Shown: in pieces, positions 1 to 6,106 of the stretch | Layout: every line of letters begins with the position of its first letter | Numbering within the stretch: position 1 is the first letter of the stretch | The notes under the pieces: model-generated | Told to the model about the DNA's origin: nothing | The model's database searches: none | What the model saw: the letters and a program-made list of their open reading frames with translations, nothing else | Made by a program: the position numbers and the translations under genes | Assembly: GCA_025057335.1 (NCBI GenBank) | Contig: JANWXG010000155.1 | Coordinates: 1-6,478 of the forward strand | DNA: 6,478 nucleotides | Direction: 5' to 3' | Source: a bacterium | GTDB lineage: Bacteria > Armatimonadota > HRBIN16

Positions 1-30
1 AGAGAAGAGAAGCTTCTGTTGAACTGTCAT
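1..30 (-). CDS. 5' end of an unidentified gene running off the left edge
   Basis: On the minus strand an ATG at 30-28 is followed by ten open codons (M-T-V-Q-Q-K-L-L-F-S) before the window ends. The start is supported by a near-perfect Shine-Dalgarno sequence, AAAGGAGGG, 8 nt upstream. The gene has the same orientation as coaBC, gmk and the YqhD-like gene, but a 218-nt gap separates it from coaBC, so it may have its own promoter. Ten residues are too few to name the product. The existence of a start here is inferred from the ribosome binding site; the function is unknown. Confidence 0.5.
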   Translation of the reverse strand, partial: MTVQQKLLFS

Positions 31-38
31 AGAGAACA

Positions 39-47
39 CCCTCCTTT
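39..47 (-). promoter_or_regulatory. Strong ribosome binding site for the left-edge gene
   Basis: Read on the minus strand this is AAAGGAGGG, a match to the 16S rRNA anti-Shine-Dalgarno. It lies 8 nt before the ATG at 30-28. It is the main evidence that a real gene begins at the left edge. Confidence 0.6.
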
Positions 48-80
48 AGTAGATACACAGTCACTCGATGGCGCCCACAT

Positions 81-133
81 GCTGCGAAACCCGTCTCGTC
101 TGCGTCGAGCGGTTACCACGTGGGATTCGCAGC
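81..133 (-). other. Long inverted repeat, possible leader RNA hairpin
   Basis: Positions 81-92 (GCTGCGAAACCC) and 122-133 (GGGATTCGCAGC) are complementary over 12 positions with one mismatch, enclosing a 29-nt loop. On the minus strand the structure lies between a possible -10 box (150-145) and the ribosome binding site of the left-edge gene, so it could form at the 5' end of that mRNA. The rest of the 31-248 gap is AT-richer than its neighbours and holds T-runs but no convincing coaBC terminator hairpin and no recognisable gene. No known riboswitch or ribosomal protein leader was recognised. Confidence 0.35.
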
Positions 134-144
134 TTTCCGATATC

Positions 145-150
145 ACTATA
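145..150 (-). promoter_or_regulatory. Possible -10 box (TATAGT) for the left-edge gene
   Basis: On the minus strand 150-145 reads TATAGT, one base from the sigma-70 TATAAT consensus, in an AT-richer gap. A start point near 138 would be expected. The -35 position (about 173-168, GGTTTT) does not resemble TTGACA and there is no extended -10 TGn. The call rests on the -10 match and location only. Confidence 0.25.
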
Positions 151-248
151 CTGCAAGACACGTACCAAAAACCTACCTCTGTGAAGAAAAACAGTAGAAA
201 AGTAGCAACAGTCTCTGGAAAGCAAGGGGAGTTACAGTATATCGCCAC

Positions 249-1472
249 CTATGCAGAGGCGCCTTTTGTCGCTTTCGCGGCACGGAGCAAGTCGCATACC
301 GCCTGCAGCAGATGGCGTGCCACCTCGCGTTTGCTCATTAGGGGGAGCTGTTCCTGCCTGCCGCTCGCCCACAGCAGGGTCACGCGGTTGGTATCGGCTC
401 GGAAGCCCGTGCCCTCTTGCGACACATCGTTGGCGACAATCAGGTCGAGGTTCTTCTCGAGCAACTTCTTCTGCGCGTTCTCCAGTAGCTCGTGCGTCTC
501 GGCGGCGAAGCCCACCAGAATGCGTCCCCCCTTGCGTTCGCCCAAAGTGCGCAGGATGTCGGGATTGGGCACGAGGCGTATCGTCCACTCCTCTTCGCCC
601 TTCTTGCGCTTGCCCTGCCATACCTCGGCGGGGCGGTAGTCGCTCACAGCGGCGGCGGCAATCACCACATCCACCCCATCGTACACCTGCAGGCAGGCGT
701 CCAGCATCTGCTGCGCGCTACGCACGCGCACTACTCTTGCCCCTGCAGGGGGATCAAGCAAAGTAGGCCCCGTAACGAGGGTCACCTCCGCCCCCTGTCG
801 CACCGCTTCTTGCGCAATGGCATATCCCATCTTGCCTGACGAAGGGTTGGAGAGATGGCGCACGGCGTCTACTGGTTCTTCGGTCGGACCTGCGGTCACA
901 AGCAGGCGCACACCGCGCAGCGGAGGGGCTAACGCCGTTTCCACCGCTGAGAGGATGGTTGGAGTATCCGCCAACTTGCCCGCGCCCACGTCTCCACAGG
1001 CGAGCATGCCCTCGGCGGGATACACGAAGAGCGCGCCTCGCTCCTCTAGGATGCGCACGTTGTGCTGTGTGGCGGGATGTTGCCACATCACCGTGTTCAT
1101 GGCAGGGGCGATAACCACCTTCGCCTGTGTCGCCAGCGCCAGCGTCGTGAGCAGGTCGTCCGCAAGACCCACCGCGAGCTTCGCCAGGATGTTTGCCGTC
1201 GCGGGGGCGATGAGCAGCACGTCCGCCCGCTTCGCCAAGTGGATGTGCGCGATTTGCCGCTCCTCAGGCTCGTCGAACAGGTCAATCAGCACGGGACGAC
1301 GAGTGATGGCGCGAAAGGTCACCTCCGTGACGAAGCGGCGCGCGTGCTCCGTCAGCACGACGTCCACCTCCGCGCCCGCCTGCGTGAGCTTGGAGGCGAT
1401 GTCCGCTGCCTTGTAGGCGGCGATGCTCCCCGTCACTCCCAGAAGAATGTGCTTGCCCTCAAAGACCGACAT
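249..1472 (-). CDS. coaBC: Bifunctional phosphopantothenoylcysteine decarboxylase / phosphopantothenate-cysteine ligase (CoaBC)
   Basis: A cytosolic enzyme of coenzyme A synthesis. The C-terminal CoaB part joins 4'-phosphopantothenate and cysteine using CTP; the N-terminal FMN-dependent CoaC part decarboxylates the product to 4'-phosphopantetheine. The 407-residue length is normal for the fused protein. CoaC (about 1-180) shows GVTGSIAAYK at 12-21, the conserved His in QIAHIHLA (H76), PAMN at 123-126 and ACGD at 158-161, whose Cys is the proton donor in the family. CoaB (about 187-400) shows VTAGPTEEPVDAVR from 192, LSNPSSGKMGY from 207, a Lys-rich substrate loop near 288-291 followed by PNPDIL, GFAAET at 321-326 and ANDV at 347-350. 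The ATG lies 3 nt after the gmk stop with only a weak purine-rich ribosome site (AAAGAGATGA), suggesting translational coupling to gmk. No key residue is missing, and the identification is very secure. Confidence 0.97.
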   Translation of the reverse strand: MSVFEGKHILLGVTGSIAAYKAADIASKLTQAGAEVDVVLTEHARRFVTEVTFRAITRRPVLIDLFDEPEERQIAHIHLAKRADVLLIAPATANILAKLAVGLADDLLTTLALATQAKVVIAPAMNTVMWQHPATQHNVRILEERGALFVYPAEGMLACGDVGAGKLADTPTILSAVETALAPPLRGVRLLVTAGPTEEPVDAVRHLSNPSSGKMGYAIAQEAVRQGAEVTLVTGPTLLDPPAGARVVRVRSAQQMLDACLQVYDGVDVVIAAAAVSDYRPAEVWQGKRKKGEEEWTIRLVPNPDILRTLGERKGGRILVGFAAETHELLENAQKKLLEKNLDLIVANDVSQEGTGFRADTNRVTLLWASGRQEQLPLMSKREVARHLLQAVCDLLRAAKATKGASA

Positions 1473-1475
1473 GGT

Positions 1476-2045
1476 TCATCTCTTTGGAACGCGCGCACGC
1501 TCCGCAAGGATAATCGCGCGGAGCAGGTCCACTGCCTGTTCTATGTCATCGTTGGTCACGAGGTAATCGTAGTGCGGTATCGCCTGCATCTCCTGCTCGG
1601 CGATGCGCAGGCGATGCGCTATCTGCTCGGGGGTATCGGTGCCGCGCTGTTGCAGCCTCTGGCGCAGCGCCTCCATGCTCGGCGGTTGCACGAAGATGAG
1701 CACCGCCTCTGGCACACGCTGGCGCACCTGTAGCCCCCCCTGCACCTCGATTTTGAGAATCACGTCCACACCCTGCGCCAGCCACTCGTCCACCAGGTGG
1801 CGTGGCGTGCCGTAGTACGCCTGGTTGTAGCGGGCGTACTCCAGGAACCTGTCTTCGGCAATCCACTGCTCGAACTCCTCCTGGGAGAGGAAGAGGTAGT
1901 CTACGCCATGTTGTTCGCCCTCGCGCGGGGGGCGAGTGGTCGCCGTCAGGCATTTCACTACCCCGGGCACGCGCTGCAGCAGCCGCTGCAACAGCGTGTC
2001 CTTGCCCACCCCGCTGGGACCCGAAAGCACGACCAGTTTCGCCAT
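1476..2045 (-). CDS. gmk: Guanylate kinase
   Basis: Transfers a phosphate from ATP to GMP (or dGMP) to give GDP in the cytosol, an essential step of purine nucleotide recycling. At 189 residues it is slightly shorter than the E. coli enzyme (about 207). The sequence begins directly with the P-loop region LSGPSGVGKD (7-16), followed by the GMP-binding segment TTRPPREGEQHGVDYLF from 36, EYARYNQAYYGTP from 69, IEVQGGLQV (99-107, with Glu where many family members have Asp), the lid RLQQRGTDTPEQI (130-142) and the terminal YDYLVTNDD. The residue after the P-loop Lys is Asp rather than the common Gly, a modest variation. The start has no strong Shine-Dalgarno, but the protein begins exactly where the family does. 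It sits 91 bp after the YqhD-like gene and 3 bp before coaBC. Confidence 0.97.
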   Translation of the reverse strand: MAKLVVLSGPSGVGKDTLLQRLLQRVPGVVKCLTATTRPPREGEQHGVDYLFLSQEEFEQWIAEDRFLEYARYNQAYYGTPRHLVDEWLAQGVDVILKIEVQGGLQVRQRVPEAVLIFVQPPSMEALRQRLQQRGTDTPEQIAHRLRIAEQEMQAIPHYDYLVTNDDIEQAVDLLRAIILAERARVPKR

Positions 2046-2136
2046 CTCACTGTCACAGCGCCACCGTTGTCCCTTCAGATTTCGCTACGGCGCTTGCGCT
2101 GCCTCCGTTTCTCACCCTCGCAAAGCGGGACTGGTA

Positions 2137-3291
2137 TCACAGGCACCGCTCTAGAATCTTCGCCGCTACGTCGGGCGTGATGTCCCCATGCTCGCCTAGG
2201 GCGGTCTGTCCATGCGCCTCCAGCTGGCGCACGATGGCGGGGATGGCTTCCGCGCCGATGCCGTACGCTGATAGGCGCGTGGGGATATCGAGGCTCTCGA
2301 AGAACGCGCGAGTGCGCTGGATGGCGCCTGCAATGCGGCTCTGCTCGTCACCCTCGCGCAGGTTCCACACGCGCTCGGCGTATTGCAGCAGCTTCTCGCG
2401 CTTCTGCTCCCGCTTGAACTCCAGCACGGCAGGCAGCACGAGTGCCAGCGTGCGGGCGTGGTCTATGCCGTAGAGGGCAGTGATTTCGTGTCCGATGGCG
2501 TGCGTCGCCCAGTCCTGCGGCACGCCTACGCCCACGATGCCGTTGAGCGCAACAGTGGCGCACCACATGATGTTGGCTCGAGCGTCGTAGTCCGTAGGGT
2601 TCTGCATCACTTTAGGCGCCTGTTCGATGAGGGTCACCAGAATCGCCTCCGCGATACGGTCCTGGAGGGCGGCGTTCACGGGGTAGGTCACATACTGCTC
2701 CATCACGTGCGCGAACGCATCGACGATGCCGTTGGCGGTTTGTCGCGGCGGCAGGGAGAACGTGGTTTGCGGGTCAAGCGCCGAGAAGCGTGGATACACC
2801 AGCGGCGAGTAAAAAGCCAGCTTTGCGCGCTTCTCCGCGTGCGAGATGACCGCCCAGCCGTTCATTTCGGAACCAGTGCCTGGTAGCGTCAGCACTGCGC
2901 CCAGGGGTACTGCCTCGCGCACTTCTAGCCGCTTCTCCACAATGTCCCACGTCTCGCCCGCGAAGGGAATGGCTGCTGCGATGAACTTCGTGCCGTCCAG
3001 CACGGAACCTCCTCCGACCGCAAGCAGGAAGTCCACCCCTGCCTGGCGTCCCAGCTCCACCGCCCGCATGAGCGTGGCATACTGCGGGTTGGGCTCGATG
3101 CCGCCGAATTCGGTGACTCGATATCCCTGCAGAGCCGCTTTCACGCGCTCGTACACGCCATTGCGGTGGATGCTTCCGCCGCCGTATGTCATCAGGACGT
3201 GCGCCCCGGAAGGTATCTCCTCGCGAATGCGCTCGATGGCGTCCTTACCGAACAGAATCTTCGTCGGGTTGTGGTAGGTGAAATCGAACAT
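2137..3291 (-). CDS. yqhD: YqhD-type iron-containing alcohol dehydrogenase family protein (NADPH-dependent aldehyde reductase)
   Basis: A group III metal-dependent alcohol dehydrogenase resembling E. coli YqhD over its full length (384 residues versus 387). YqhD-type enzymes reduce short-chain and toxic aldehydes, such as those from lipid peroxidation, with NADPH and bound Zn. The N-terminal dinucleotide domain shows the opening pattern NPTKILFGK, YGGGS at 36-40, FGGIEPNP at 62-69 and AVGGGSVLDGTKF from 91. The C-terminal helical domain carries the metal ligands Asp191, His195, His264 and His278, matching YqhD 194, 198, 267 and 281, within GIVDAFAHVMEQY, QDWATH and GIDHA. The ATG has an excellent ribosome site (GAGGAGGT) 5 nt upstream. 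It is read in the same direction as gmk, but the 91-bp gap leaves open whether they share a transcript. The physiological substrate cannot be told from sequence; aldehyde detoxification is inferred from the family. Confidence 0.95.
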   Translation of the reverse strand: MFDFTYHNPTKILFGKDAIERIREEIPSGAHVLMTYGGGSIHRNGVYERVKAALQGYRVTEFGGIEPNPQYATLMRAVELGRQAGVDFLLAVGGGSVLDGTKFIAAAIPFAGETWDIVEKRLEVREAVPLGAVLTLPGTGSEMNGWAVISHAEKRAKLAFYSPLVYPRFSALDPQTTFSLPPRQTANGIVDAFAHVMEQYVTYPVNAALQDRIAEAILVTLIEQAPKVMQNPTDYDARANIMWCATVALNGIVGVGVPQDWATHAIGHEITALYGIDHARTLALVLPAVLEFKREQKREKLLQYAERVWNLREGDEQSRIAGAIQRTRAFFESLDIPTRLSAYGIGAEAIPAIVRQLEAHGQTALGEHGDITPDVAAKILERCL

Positions 3292-3296
3292 AGCGT

Positions 3297-3304
3297 ACCT
3301 CCTC
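3297..3304 (-). promoter_or_regulatory. Strong ribosome binding site of the YqhD-like gene
   Basis: Minus-strand GAGGAGGT, 5 nt before the ATG at 3291-3289. It fixes the start codon and implies efficient initiation, in contrast to the weak sites of gmk and coaBC. No convincing -35/-10 pair for this gene was seen in the 239-bp divergent gap. Confidence 0.7.
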
Positions 3305-3444
3305 TACGGAACTGCGGATAGAGCGATGAAAGCGCCCCCCTTTGTGCATTCTCGTTAGGCTATGTGAAGACCTGCTTGCTGTGCAGAAAAGCGCGTTTCG
3401 TCGGCGAGGGAAGGGGAGATTATCTTTCTGCGCAACGTTCGGCG

Positions 3445-3472
3445 GGAACTAGTTGCCTTCTGTTCTCGGTAT
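3445..3472 (+). promoter_or_regulatory. Possible ECF-sigma-type promoter for the fasciclin gene
   Basis: GGAACT at 3445-3450 resembles the GGAAC -35 element of many extracytoplasmic-function sigma factors. It is followed 16 nt later by CGGTAT (3467-3472) at the expected -10 distance. Its position about 60 nt before the start of a secreted protein fits such control. The -10 match is loose and short motifs like this arise by chance, so it is only a candidate. Confidence 0.22.
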
Positions 3473-3481
3473 TTTTGCATG

Positions 3482-3507
3482 GACACACCTAGCGTGTCTA
3501 AATAGAC
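3482..3507 (+). promoter_or_regulatory. Two adjacent dyads just upstream of the fasciclin gene
   Basis: GACAC (3482-3486) and GTGTC (3494-3498) form an inverted repeat with a 7-nt centre. Directly adjoining is the near-continuous palindrome GTCTA-AA-TAGAC (3496-3507). The first dyad fills the space between a weak -35-like TTGCAT (3475-3480) and an A/T-rich -10-like TCTAAA (3497-3502). It could be an operator in a promoter spacer or a short leader hairpin. This is a structural observation; no regulator was identified. Confidence 0.3.
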
Positions 3508-3530
3508 GAACAGTGATGGAGGAGGAGAGA

Positions 3531-4046
3531 ATGAAGTTCTGGCGTCGTTTGCACCTTGCAGGTGCCATTGCGTTGGCGTTTGGTTGGCTGGTTACCTCTG
3601 CAGCGCGCGCTGCAGAGAAGGACATCGTGGACACCGCTATCGCCGCGGGCAATTTCAAGACGCTGGTGAAGCTGGTGCAGGAGGCAGGGCTGGTGGACGC
3701 TCTGCGCGGTGAGGGACCTTTTACCGTGTTCGCGCCCACTGACCAGGCGTTCGCCAAGCTGCCCAAGGCGCAGGTAGATGCTTTGCTGCGCGACAAGGAG
3801 GCTCTGCGCCAGGTGTTGCTGTACCACGTGGTCAGTGGTCGAGTGACTTCAGACCAGGTGACGAAGCTGCGGAGCGCGAAGACCCTGCAGGGGGGCGAGA
3901 TTCGTATCTCCACCTCGCAGGGCAAGGTGCGTATCAATCGCGCCAACGTCGTGAAGGCGGACATCCAGTGCACTAACGGCGTCATCCATGTGATTGACAC
4001 CGTGATTCTGCCGCCCAAGCAGGCGCAGCCCAAGAAGAGCTACTAA
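3531..4046 (+). CDS. Secreted fasciclin (FAS1) domain protein
   Basis: A 171-residue exported protein with one FAS1 domain, a fold generally involved in adhesion to surfaces, matrix or other proteins. Residues 1-27 look like a Sec signal peptide: basic start (K2, R5, R6), hydrophobic core about 9-23, and the cleavage motif A-R-A before Ala28. The FAS1 domain spans about 28-162, with the conserved first box FTVFAPTDQAF at 64-74, the central YHVVSG at 98-103 and the second box NGVIHVIDTVILPP at 149-162. A short basic tail (PKQAQPKKSY) follows. The ATG at 3531 is chosen over an upstream ATG at 3516 and a longer frame from 3453 because GGAGGAGGAG (from 3518) sits just before it and the signal peptide then begins correctly. 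The binding partner is unknown. A perfect hairpin follows the stop by 9 nt. Confidence 0.93.
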   Translation: MKFWRRLHLAGAIALAFGWLVTSAARAAEKDIVDTAIAAGNFKTLVKLVQEAGLVDALRGEGPFTVFAPTDQAFAKLPKAQVDALLRDKEALRQVLLYHVVSGRVTSDQVTKLRSAKTLQGGEIRISTSQGKVRINRANVVKADIQCTNGVIHVIDTVILPPKQAQPKKSY

Positions 4047-4055
4047 ACCTCATCC

Positions 4056-4084
4056 AGTGCAGGAGGGCTTTCCCCTCCTGCACT
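4056..4084 (+). terminator. Perfect 12-bp hairpin after the fasciclin gene
   Basis: AGTGCAGGAGGG (4056-4067) pairs perfectly with CCCTCCTGCACT (4073-4084) around a 5-nt loop (CTTTC). It starts 9 nt after the fasciclin stop and ends 17 nt before the next gene. The stem suits an intrinsic terminator, but only GGTTT follows instead of a U-run, so partial readthrough, transcript-end protection or an RNA-processing role is equally possible. A GTG at 4057 lies in the stem and is unlikely to be used as a start. Confidence 0.55.
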
Positions 4085-4101
4085 CTGGTTTGCAACGACG
4101 A

Positions 4102-4530
4102 ATGACGATTCCCAAAGTTCTCCTGTTCCAGCAAAGGTTGCTGTTGCAGCTCTCCGTATGGTCTCTGCTCAGTGTCTTTCTCGGAGGAGTGCTGGCAGCG
4201 CTTTTTCCTGCGAAGAGCTTCTGGTCGGCGTTCGGAGGGATGAACGCCGTGTGGGGGCTGGTGAATCTGGTCATCGCCAGCGTAGGCTTTTACGGCGTGA
4301 TGAAGAAGATGCGTTCTGGATTGTCGGATGAGGAGGGAGAAAGGAGGAGGCTCCTGCGCTTGCTCCGCGTGAACACGTGGCTGGATGTGGGCTATGTGGC
4401 GGTGGGAGCAGGCTTGGCGTTTCTGGGCAAGACGCCGCTGTTGCATGGCTTCGGCTGGGGTGTGATACTGCAGGGAGGTTTTCTCCTGCTGTTTGACTGG
4501 TGGCATTATCGGCAAGGAGGTTCGGTATGA
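4102..4530 (+). CDS. Small four-helix membrane protein of unknown function
   Basis: A 142-residue integral membrane protein. Hydrophobic segments lie at about 12-35, 42-66, 92-109 and 112-131, consistent with four transmembrane helices. A charged cytoplasm-like loop (about 68-89, rich in Arg, Lys, Glu) separates helices 2 and 3. Polar or aromatic positions inside helices, such as GGMNAVWGLVN (45-55), NTWLDVGY (91-98) and FDWWHY (131-136), look conserved rather than random. They recall uncharacterised bacterial membrane families (possibly Pfam DUF6992, from memory and unverified). No enzyme motif is visible. The ATG at 4102 gives a natural membrane-protein start but has no Shine-Dalgarno; an in-frame GTG at 4057 lies within the hairpin and is rejected. 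The stop overlaps the SDR start (ATGA at 4527-4530), so the two are translationally coupled. Function unknown. Confidence 0.8.
   Translation: MTIPKVLLFQQRLLLQLSVWSLLSVFLGGVLAALFPAKSFWSAFGGMNAVWGLVNLVIASVGFYGVMKKMRSGLSDEEGERRRLLRLLRVNTWLDVGYVAVGAGLAFLGKTPLLHGFGWGVILQGGFLLLFDWWHYRQGGSV
4514..4520 (+). promoter_or_regulatory. Ribosome binding site that decides the SDR start
   Basis: AAGGAGG, 6 nt before the ATG at 4527 and inside the end of the membrane protein gene. It favours the ATG at 4527 over an in-frame start at 4500, which would add nine residues absent from the family's usual N-terminus. Confidence 0.75.
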
Positions 4531-5249
4531 GCGGTCTGTCGGAGAAGGTCGTGCTGGTCACGGGTGGTACCAGTGGCATTGGCTTGGCGACGGTGCGGCT
4601 GCTGATGGAGGAGGGAGCGTACGTCGGAGCCTGCGGGCTTTCCGCCGAGGGCGTCGCCCGCGCTACGGAGCTAGACCCGAGCGGCGACTCGCTGCTGGTG
4701 ATGCAGGCGGACGTGCGTCGGCGTGAAGACTGCCAGCGGTTTGTGGAACGGGTGGTGCTGCAGTTCGGCAGACTGGATGCGGTGATACACTCGGCGGGAG
4801 TTGGACACCTGGGCGCGTTCGCCGACACGGACGAGGCAACCTATGACCGTCTCTTCGACACGAACGTGAAGGGACTGTATCACATCGCGCAGGTCGCCCT
4901 GCCTCACCTCGTGAGCGCGGGCGGCGGACACATCGTAGCGATTGCGGGCATCCTGGGTATCAAGCCGCTAGCGACCGCCAGCATCTACGCCGCCAGCAAG
5001 TACGCTGTGGTAGGCATGTGTCAGTCGCTGTCGCACGAGCTGCGTCGGCAGAACATTCGGGTGAGCGTGCTGTGCCCCTCTGGCGTGGATAGCCCCTTCT
5101 GGGAGGGCATCCCGGGCAAGCCGCGCGCGGACATGCTGCTGCAGCCCGAGGACGTGGCACAGGCGATAGTGCAAATCCTGCAGATGCCTGCGCACGTGAC
5201 GCCCAACCTCTACGTCATCCAGCACATCAACCATCAAATCTGGCCATGA
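4527..5249 (+). CDS. Short-chain dehydrogenase/reductase (SDR) with a substituted catalytic serine
   Basis: A 240-residue classical-type SDR with a Rossmann fold binding NAD(P)H. The cofactor motif TGGTSGIG is at 12-19, an Asp of the ADV turn at 62, an HSAG variant of the usual NNAG at 88-91, the structural Asn at 113 (TNVKG), and the active-site Tyr154-x-x-x-Lys158 in YAASK. PSGVDSPFW (184-192) corresponds to the PG substrate-loop motif. In classical SDRs the catalytic Ser lies 13 residues before the Tyr; here that position is Gly141, inside AIAGILG. The enzyme may therefore be weak, use an altered mechanism, or serve a non-catalytic role. The residues after beta-strand 2 (YVGACGLSAEG) lack the usual acidic or basic marker, so NAD versus NADP preference is unclear. 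Substrate unknown. It overlaps both neighbours by 4 nt (ATGA), placing it in one operon with the membrane protein and uvsE. Confidence 0.93.
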   Translation: MSGLSEKVVLVTGGTSGIGLATVRLLMEEGAYVGACGLSAEGVARATELDPSGDSLLVMQADVRRREDCQRFVERVVLQFGRLDAVIHSAGVGHLGAFADTDEATYDRLFDTNVKGLYHIAQVALPHLVSAGGGHIVAIAGILGIKPLATASIYAASKYAVVGMCQSLSHELRRQNIRVSVLCPSGVDSPFWEGIPGKPRADMLLQPEDVAQAIVQILQMPAHVTPNLYVIQHINHQIWP

Positions 5250-6106
5250 TTCGGTGGGGCTATCCCTGCGAGAACGTGACTCTGGACGCCTCCACGAACC
5301 ACACGCTGCAGCTGCGCAACGCGCGGGAGGAGCGCATTCGCGAGAAGTTCGAGCAGAACCTGCGCGACCTGTGGCGGATGCTGGAGTGGAACGTGCAGCA
5401 GGGGATAGCCCTCTTCCGCATCGGGCAACATCTCGTGCCCTTCGCCTCACATCCCAGCTTCCCCTACGACTGGTATGCAGCGCACGCCGACGCCCTGCGT
5501 TCGGTGGGCGAGTTCGCGCGGGAGCACGGTCTGCGCCTCTCGATGCATCCCAGTCAGTACGTGAACGTGGGCAGTCCGCACGCCGAGGTGGTGGAGCGTT
5601 CGCTGGCGGAGCTGCGCTACTCCGCAAGGGTGCTGGAGGCGCTGGGGCTGCCCGACTGCGTGCTGATTGTGCATCTGGGCGGGGTGTACGAGGGTCACGC
5701 CTCCACAGGACGTCGCCTCGTGCAGCACTTGCGGGGCGAGGAGCAGATTCTGCGCTGGCTGGCGCTGGAGCACGACGAGCGGCTCTGGAGCCTGCGCCAG
5801 GTGTTGCCTGTAGCGGAGCAGCTGGGCGTGCCCGTGATCGTGGATAACCTGCACCATCGGCTGAACCCCGACGGGTTGACCCTGCGGGAGGCGGTTCGGC
5901 TGGGCATCTCCACGTGGAACGGCAGGCGCCCGAAGCTGCATCTCTCCTCGCAGGAGGAGGGCAAGCGCCCTGGCGCCCATGCGGGACGCATCTGCCCCGA
6001 AGACCTGCACGAGCTGCTCGACGCGCTCGATGGGGCAGAGGTGGACATCATGGTAGAGGCGAAGGACAAGGAGCTGGCAGTGCTGCCGTTGCTAGGGCGT
6101 TCTTAG
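5246..6106 (+). CDS. uvsE: UV damage endonuclease (UvsE/UVDE)
   Basis: A TIM-barrel endonuclease that nicks DNA immediately 5' of UV photoproducts (pyrimidine dimers and 6-4 products) and some other lesions, starting repair independently of UvrABC. The 286 residues are close to the Thermus enzyme. The start IRWGYPCEN is the family signature. Metal ligands known from Thermus thermophilus UVDE are all present: His69, His101, His143, Glu175, Asp200, His203, His232, His245 and Glu271, plus Lys230, the counterpart of the modified lysine. Gln104 and Tyr105 in HPSQYVN are the lesion-probing pair. A one-residue insertion (WNGRRPK) shifts the later positions by one. The ATG at 5246 overlaps the SDR stop as ATGA and has no strong ribosome site of its own, so translation is probably coupled. 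The stop overlaps a convergent restriction-gene remnant by 4 nt, with no obvious terminator between them. Confidence 0.96.
   Translation: MIRWGYPCENVTLDASTNHTLQLRNAREERIREKFEQNLRDLWRMLEWNVQQGIALFRIGQHLVPFASHPSFPYDWYAAHADALRSVGEFAREHGLRLSMHPSQYVNVGSPHAEVVERSLAELRYSARVLEALGLPDCVLIVHLGGVYEGHASTGRRLVQHLRGEEQILRWLALEHDERLWSLRQVLPVAEQLGVPVIVDNLHHRLNPDGLTLREAVRLGISTWNGRRPKLHLSSQEEGKRPGAHAGRICPEDLHELLDALDGAEVDIMVEAKDKELAVLPLLGRS

Noticed and set aside
27..248. A 73-codon minus-strand frame starting with GTG just after the coaBC stop and ending in TGA overlapping the ATG at 30-28.
   Set aside because: The junction looks like ATGA coupling, but the Cys- and Ser-rich translation resembles no protein family, the GTG has no strong ribosome site, and the segment is AT-richer with a better explanation as a leader region.
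19..639. Long plus-strand frames opposite coaBC and other overlapping frames of 100-220 codons throughout the window.
   Set aside because: They are antisense or shifted shadows of clearly identified genes in GC-rich DNA, with Arg/Ser/Pro-rich translations lacking any family motif.
2046..2136. Possible hairpin (AGCGCC / GGCGCT) or promoter between the YqhD-like gene and gmk.
   Set aside because: The arms are only 6 bp with a long loop, alternative pairings compete, and no -35/-10 pair or U-run is visible.
3453..3530. A longer N-terminus for the fasciclin protein, including an ATG at 3516.
   Set aside because: It would bury the signal peptide behind about 26 extra residues and ignore the strong ribosome site just before the ATG at 3531.
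4057..4101. Upstream GTG start that would add 15 residues to the membrane protein.
   Set aside because: The GTG lies in the stem of a perfect hairpin, has no ribosome site, and the added residues are not typical of a membrane protein N-terminus.
4500..4526. Upstream start that would add nine residues to the SDR.
   Set aside because: AAGGAGG at 4514-4520 is correctly spaced for the ATG at 4527, and SDR proteins normally begin a few residues before the first beta-strand, as this choice gives.
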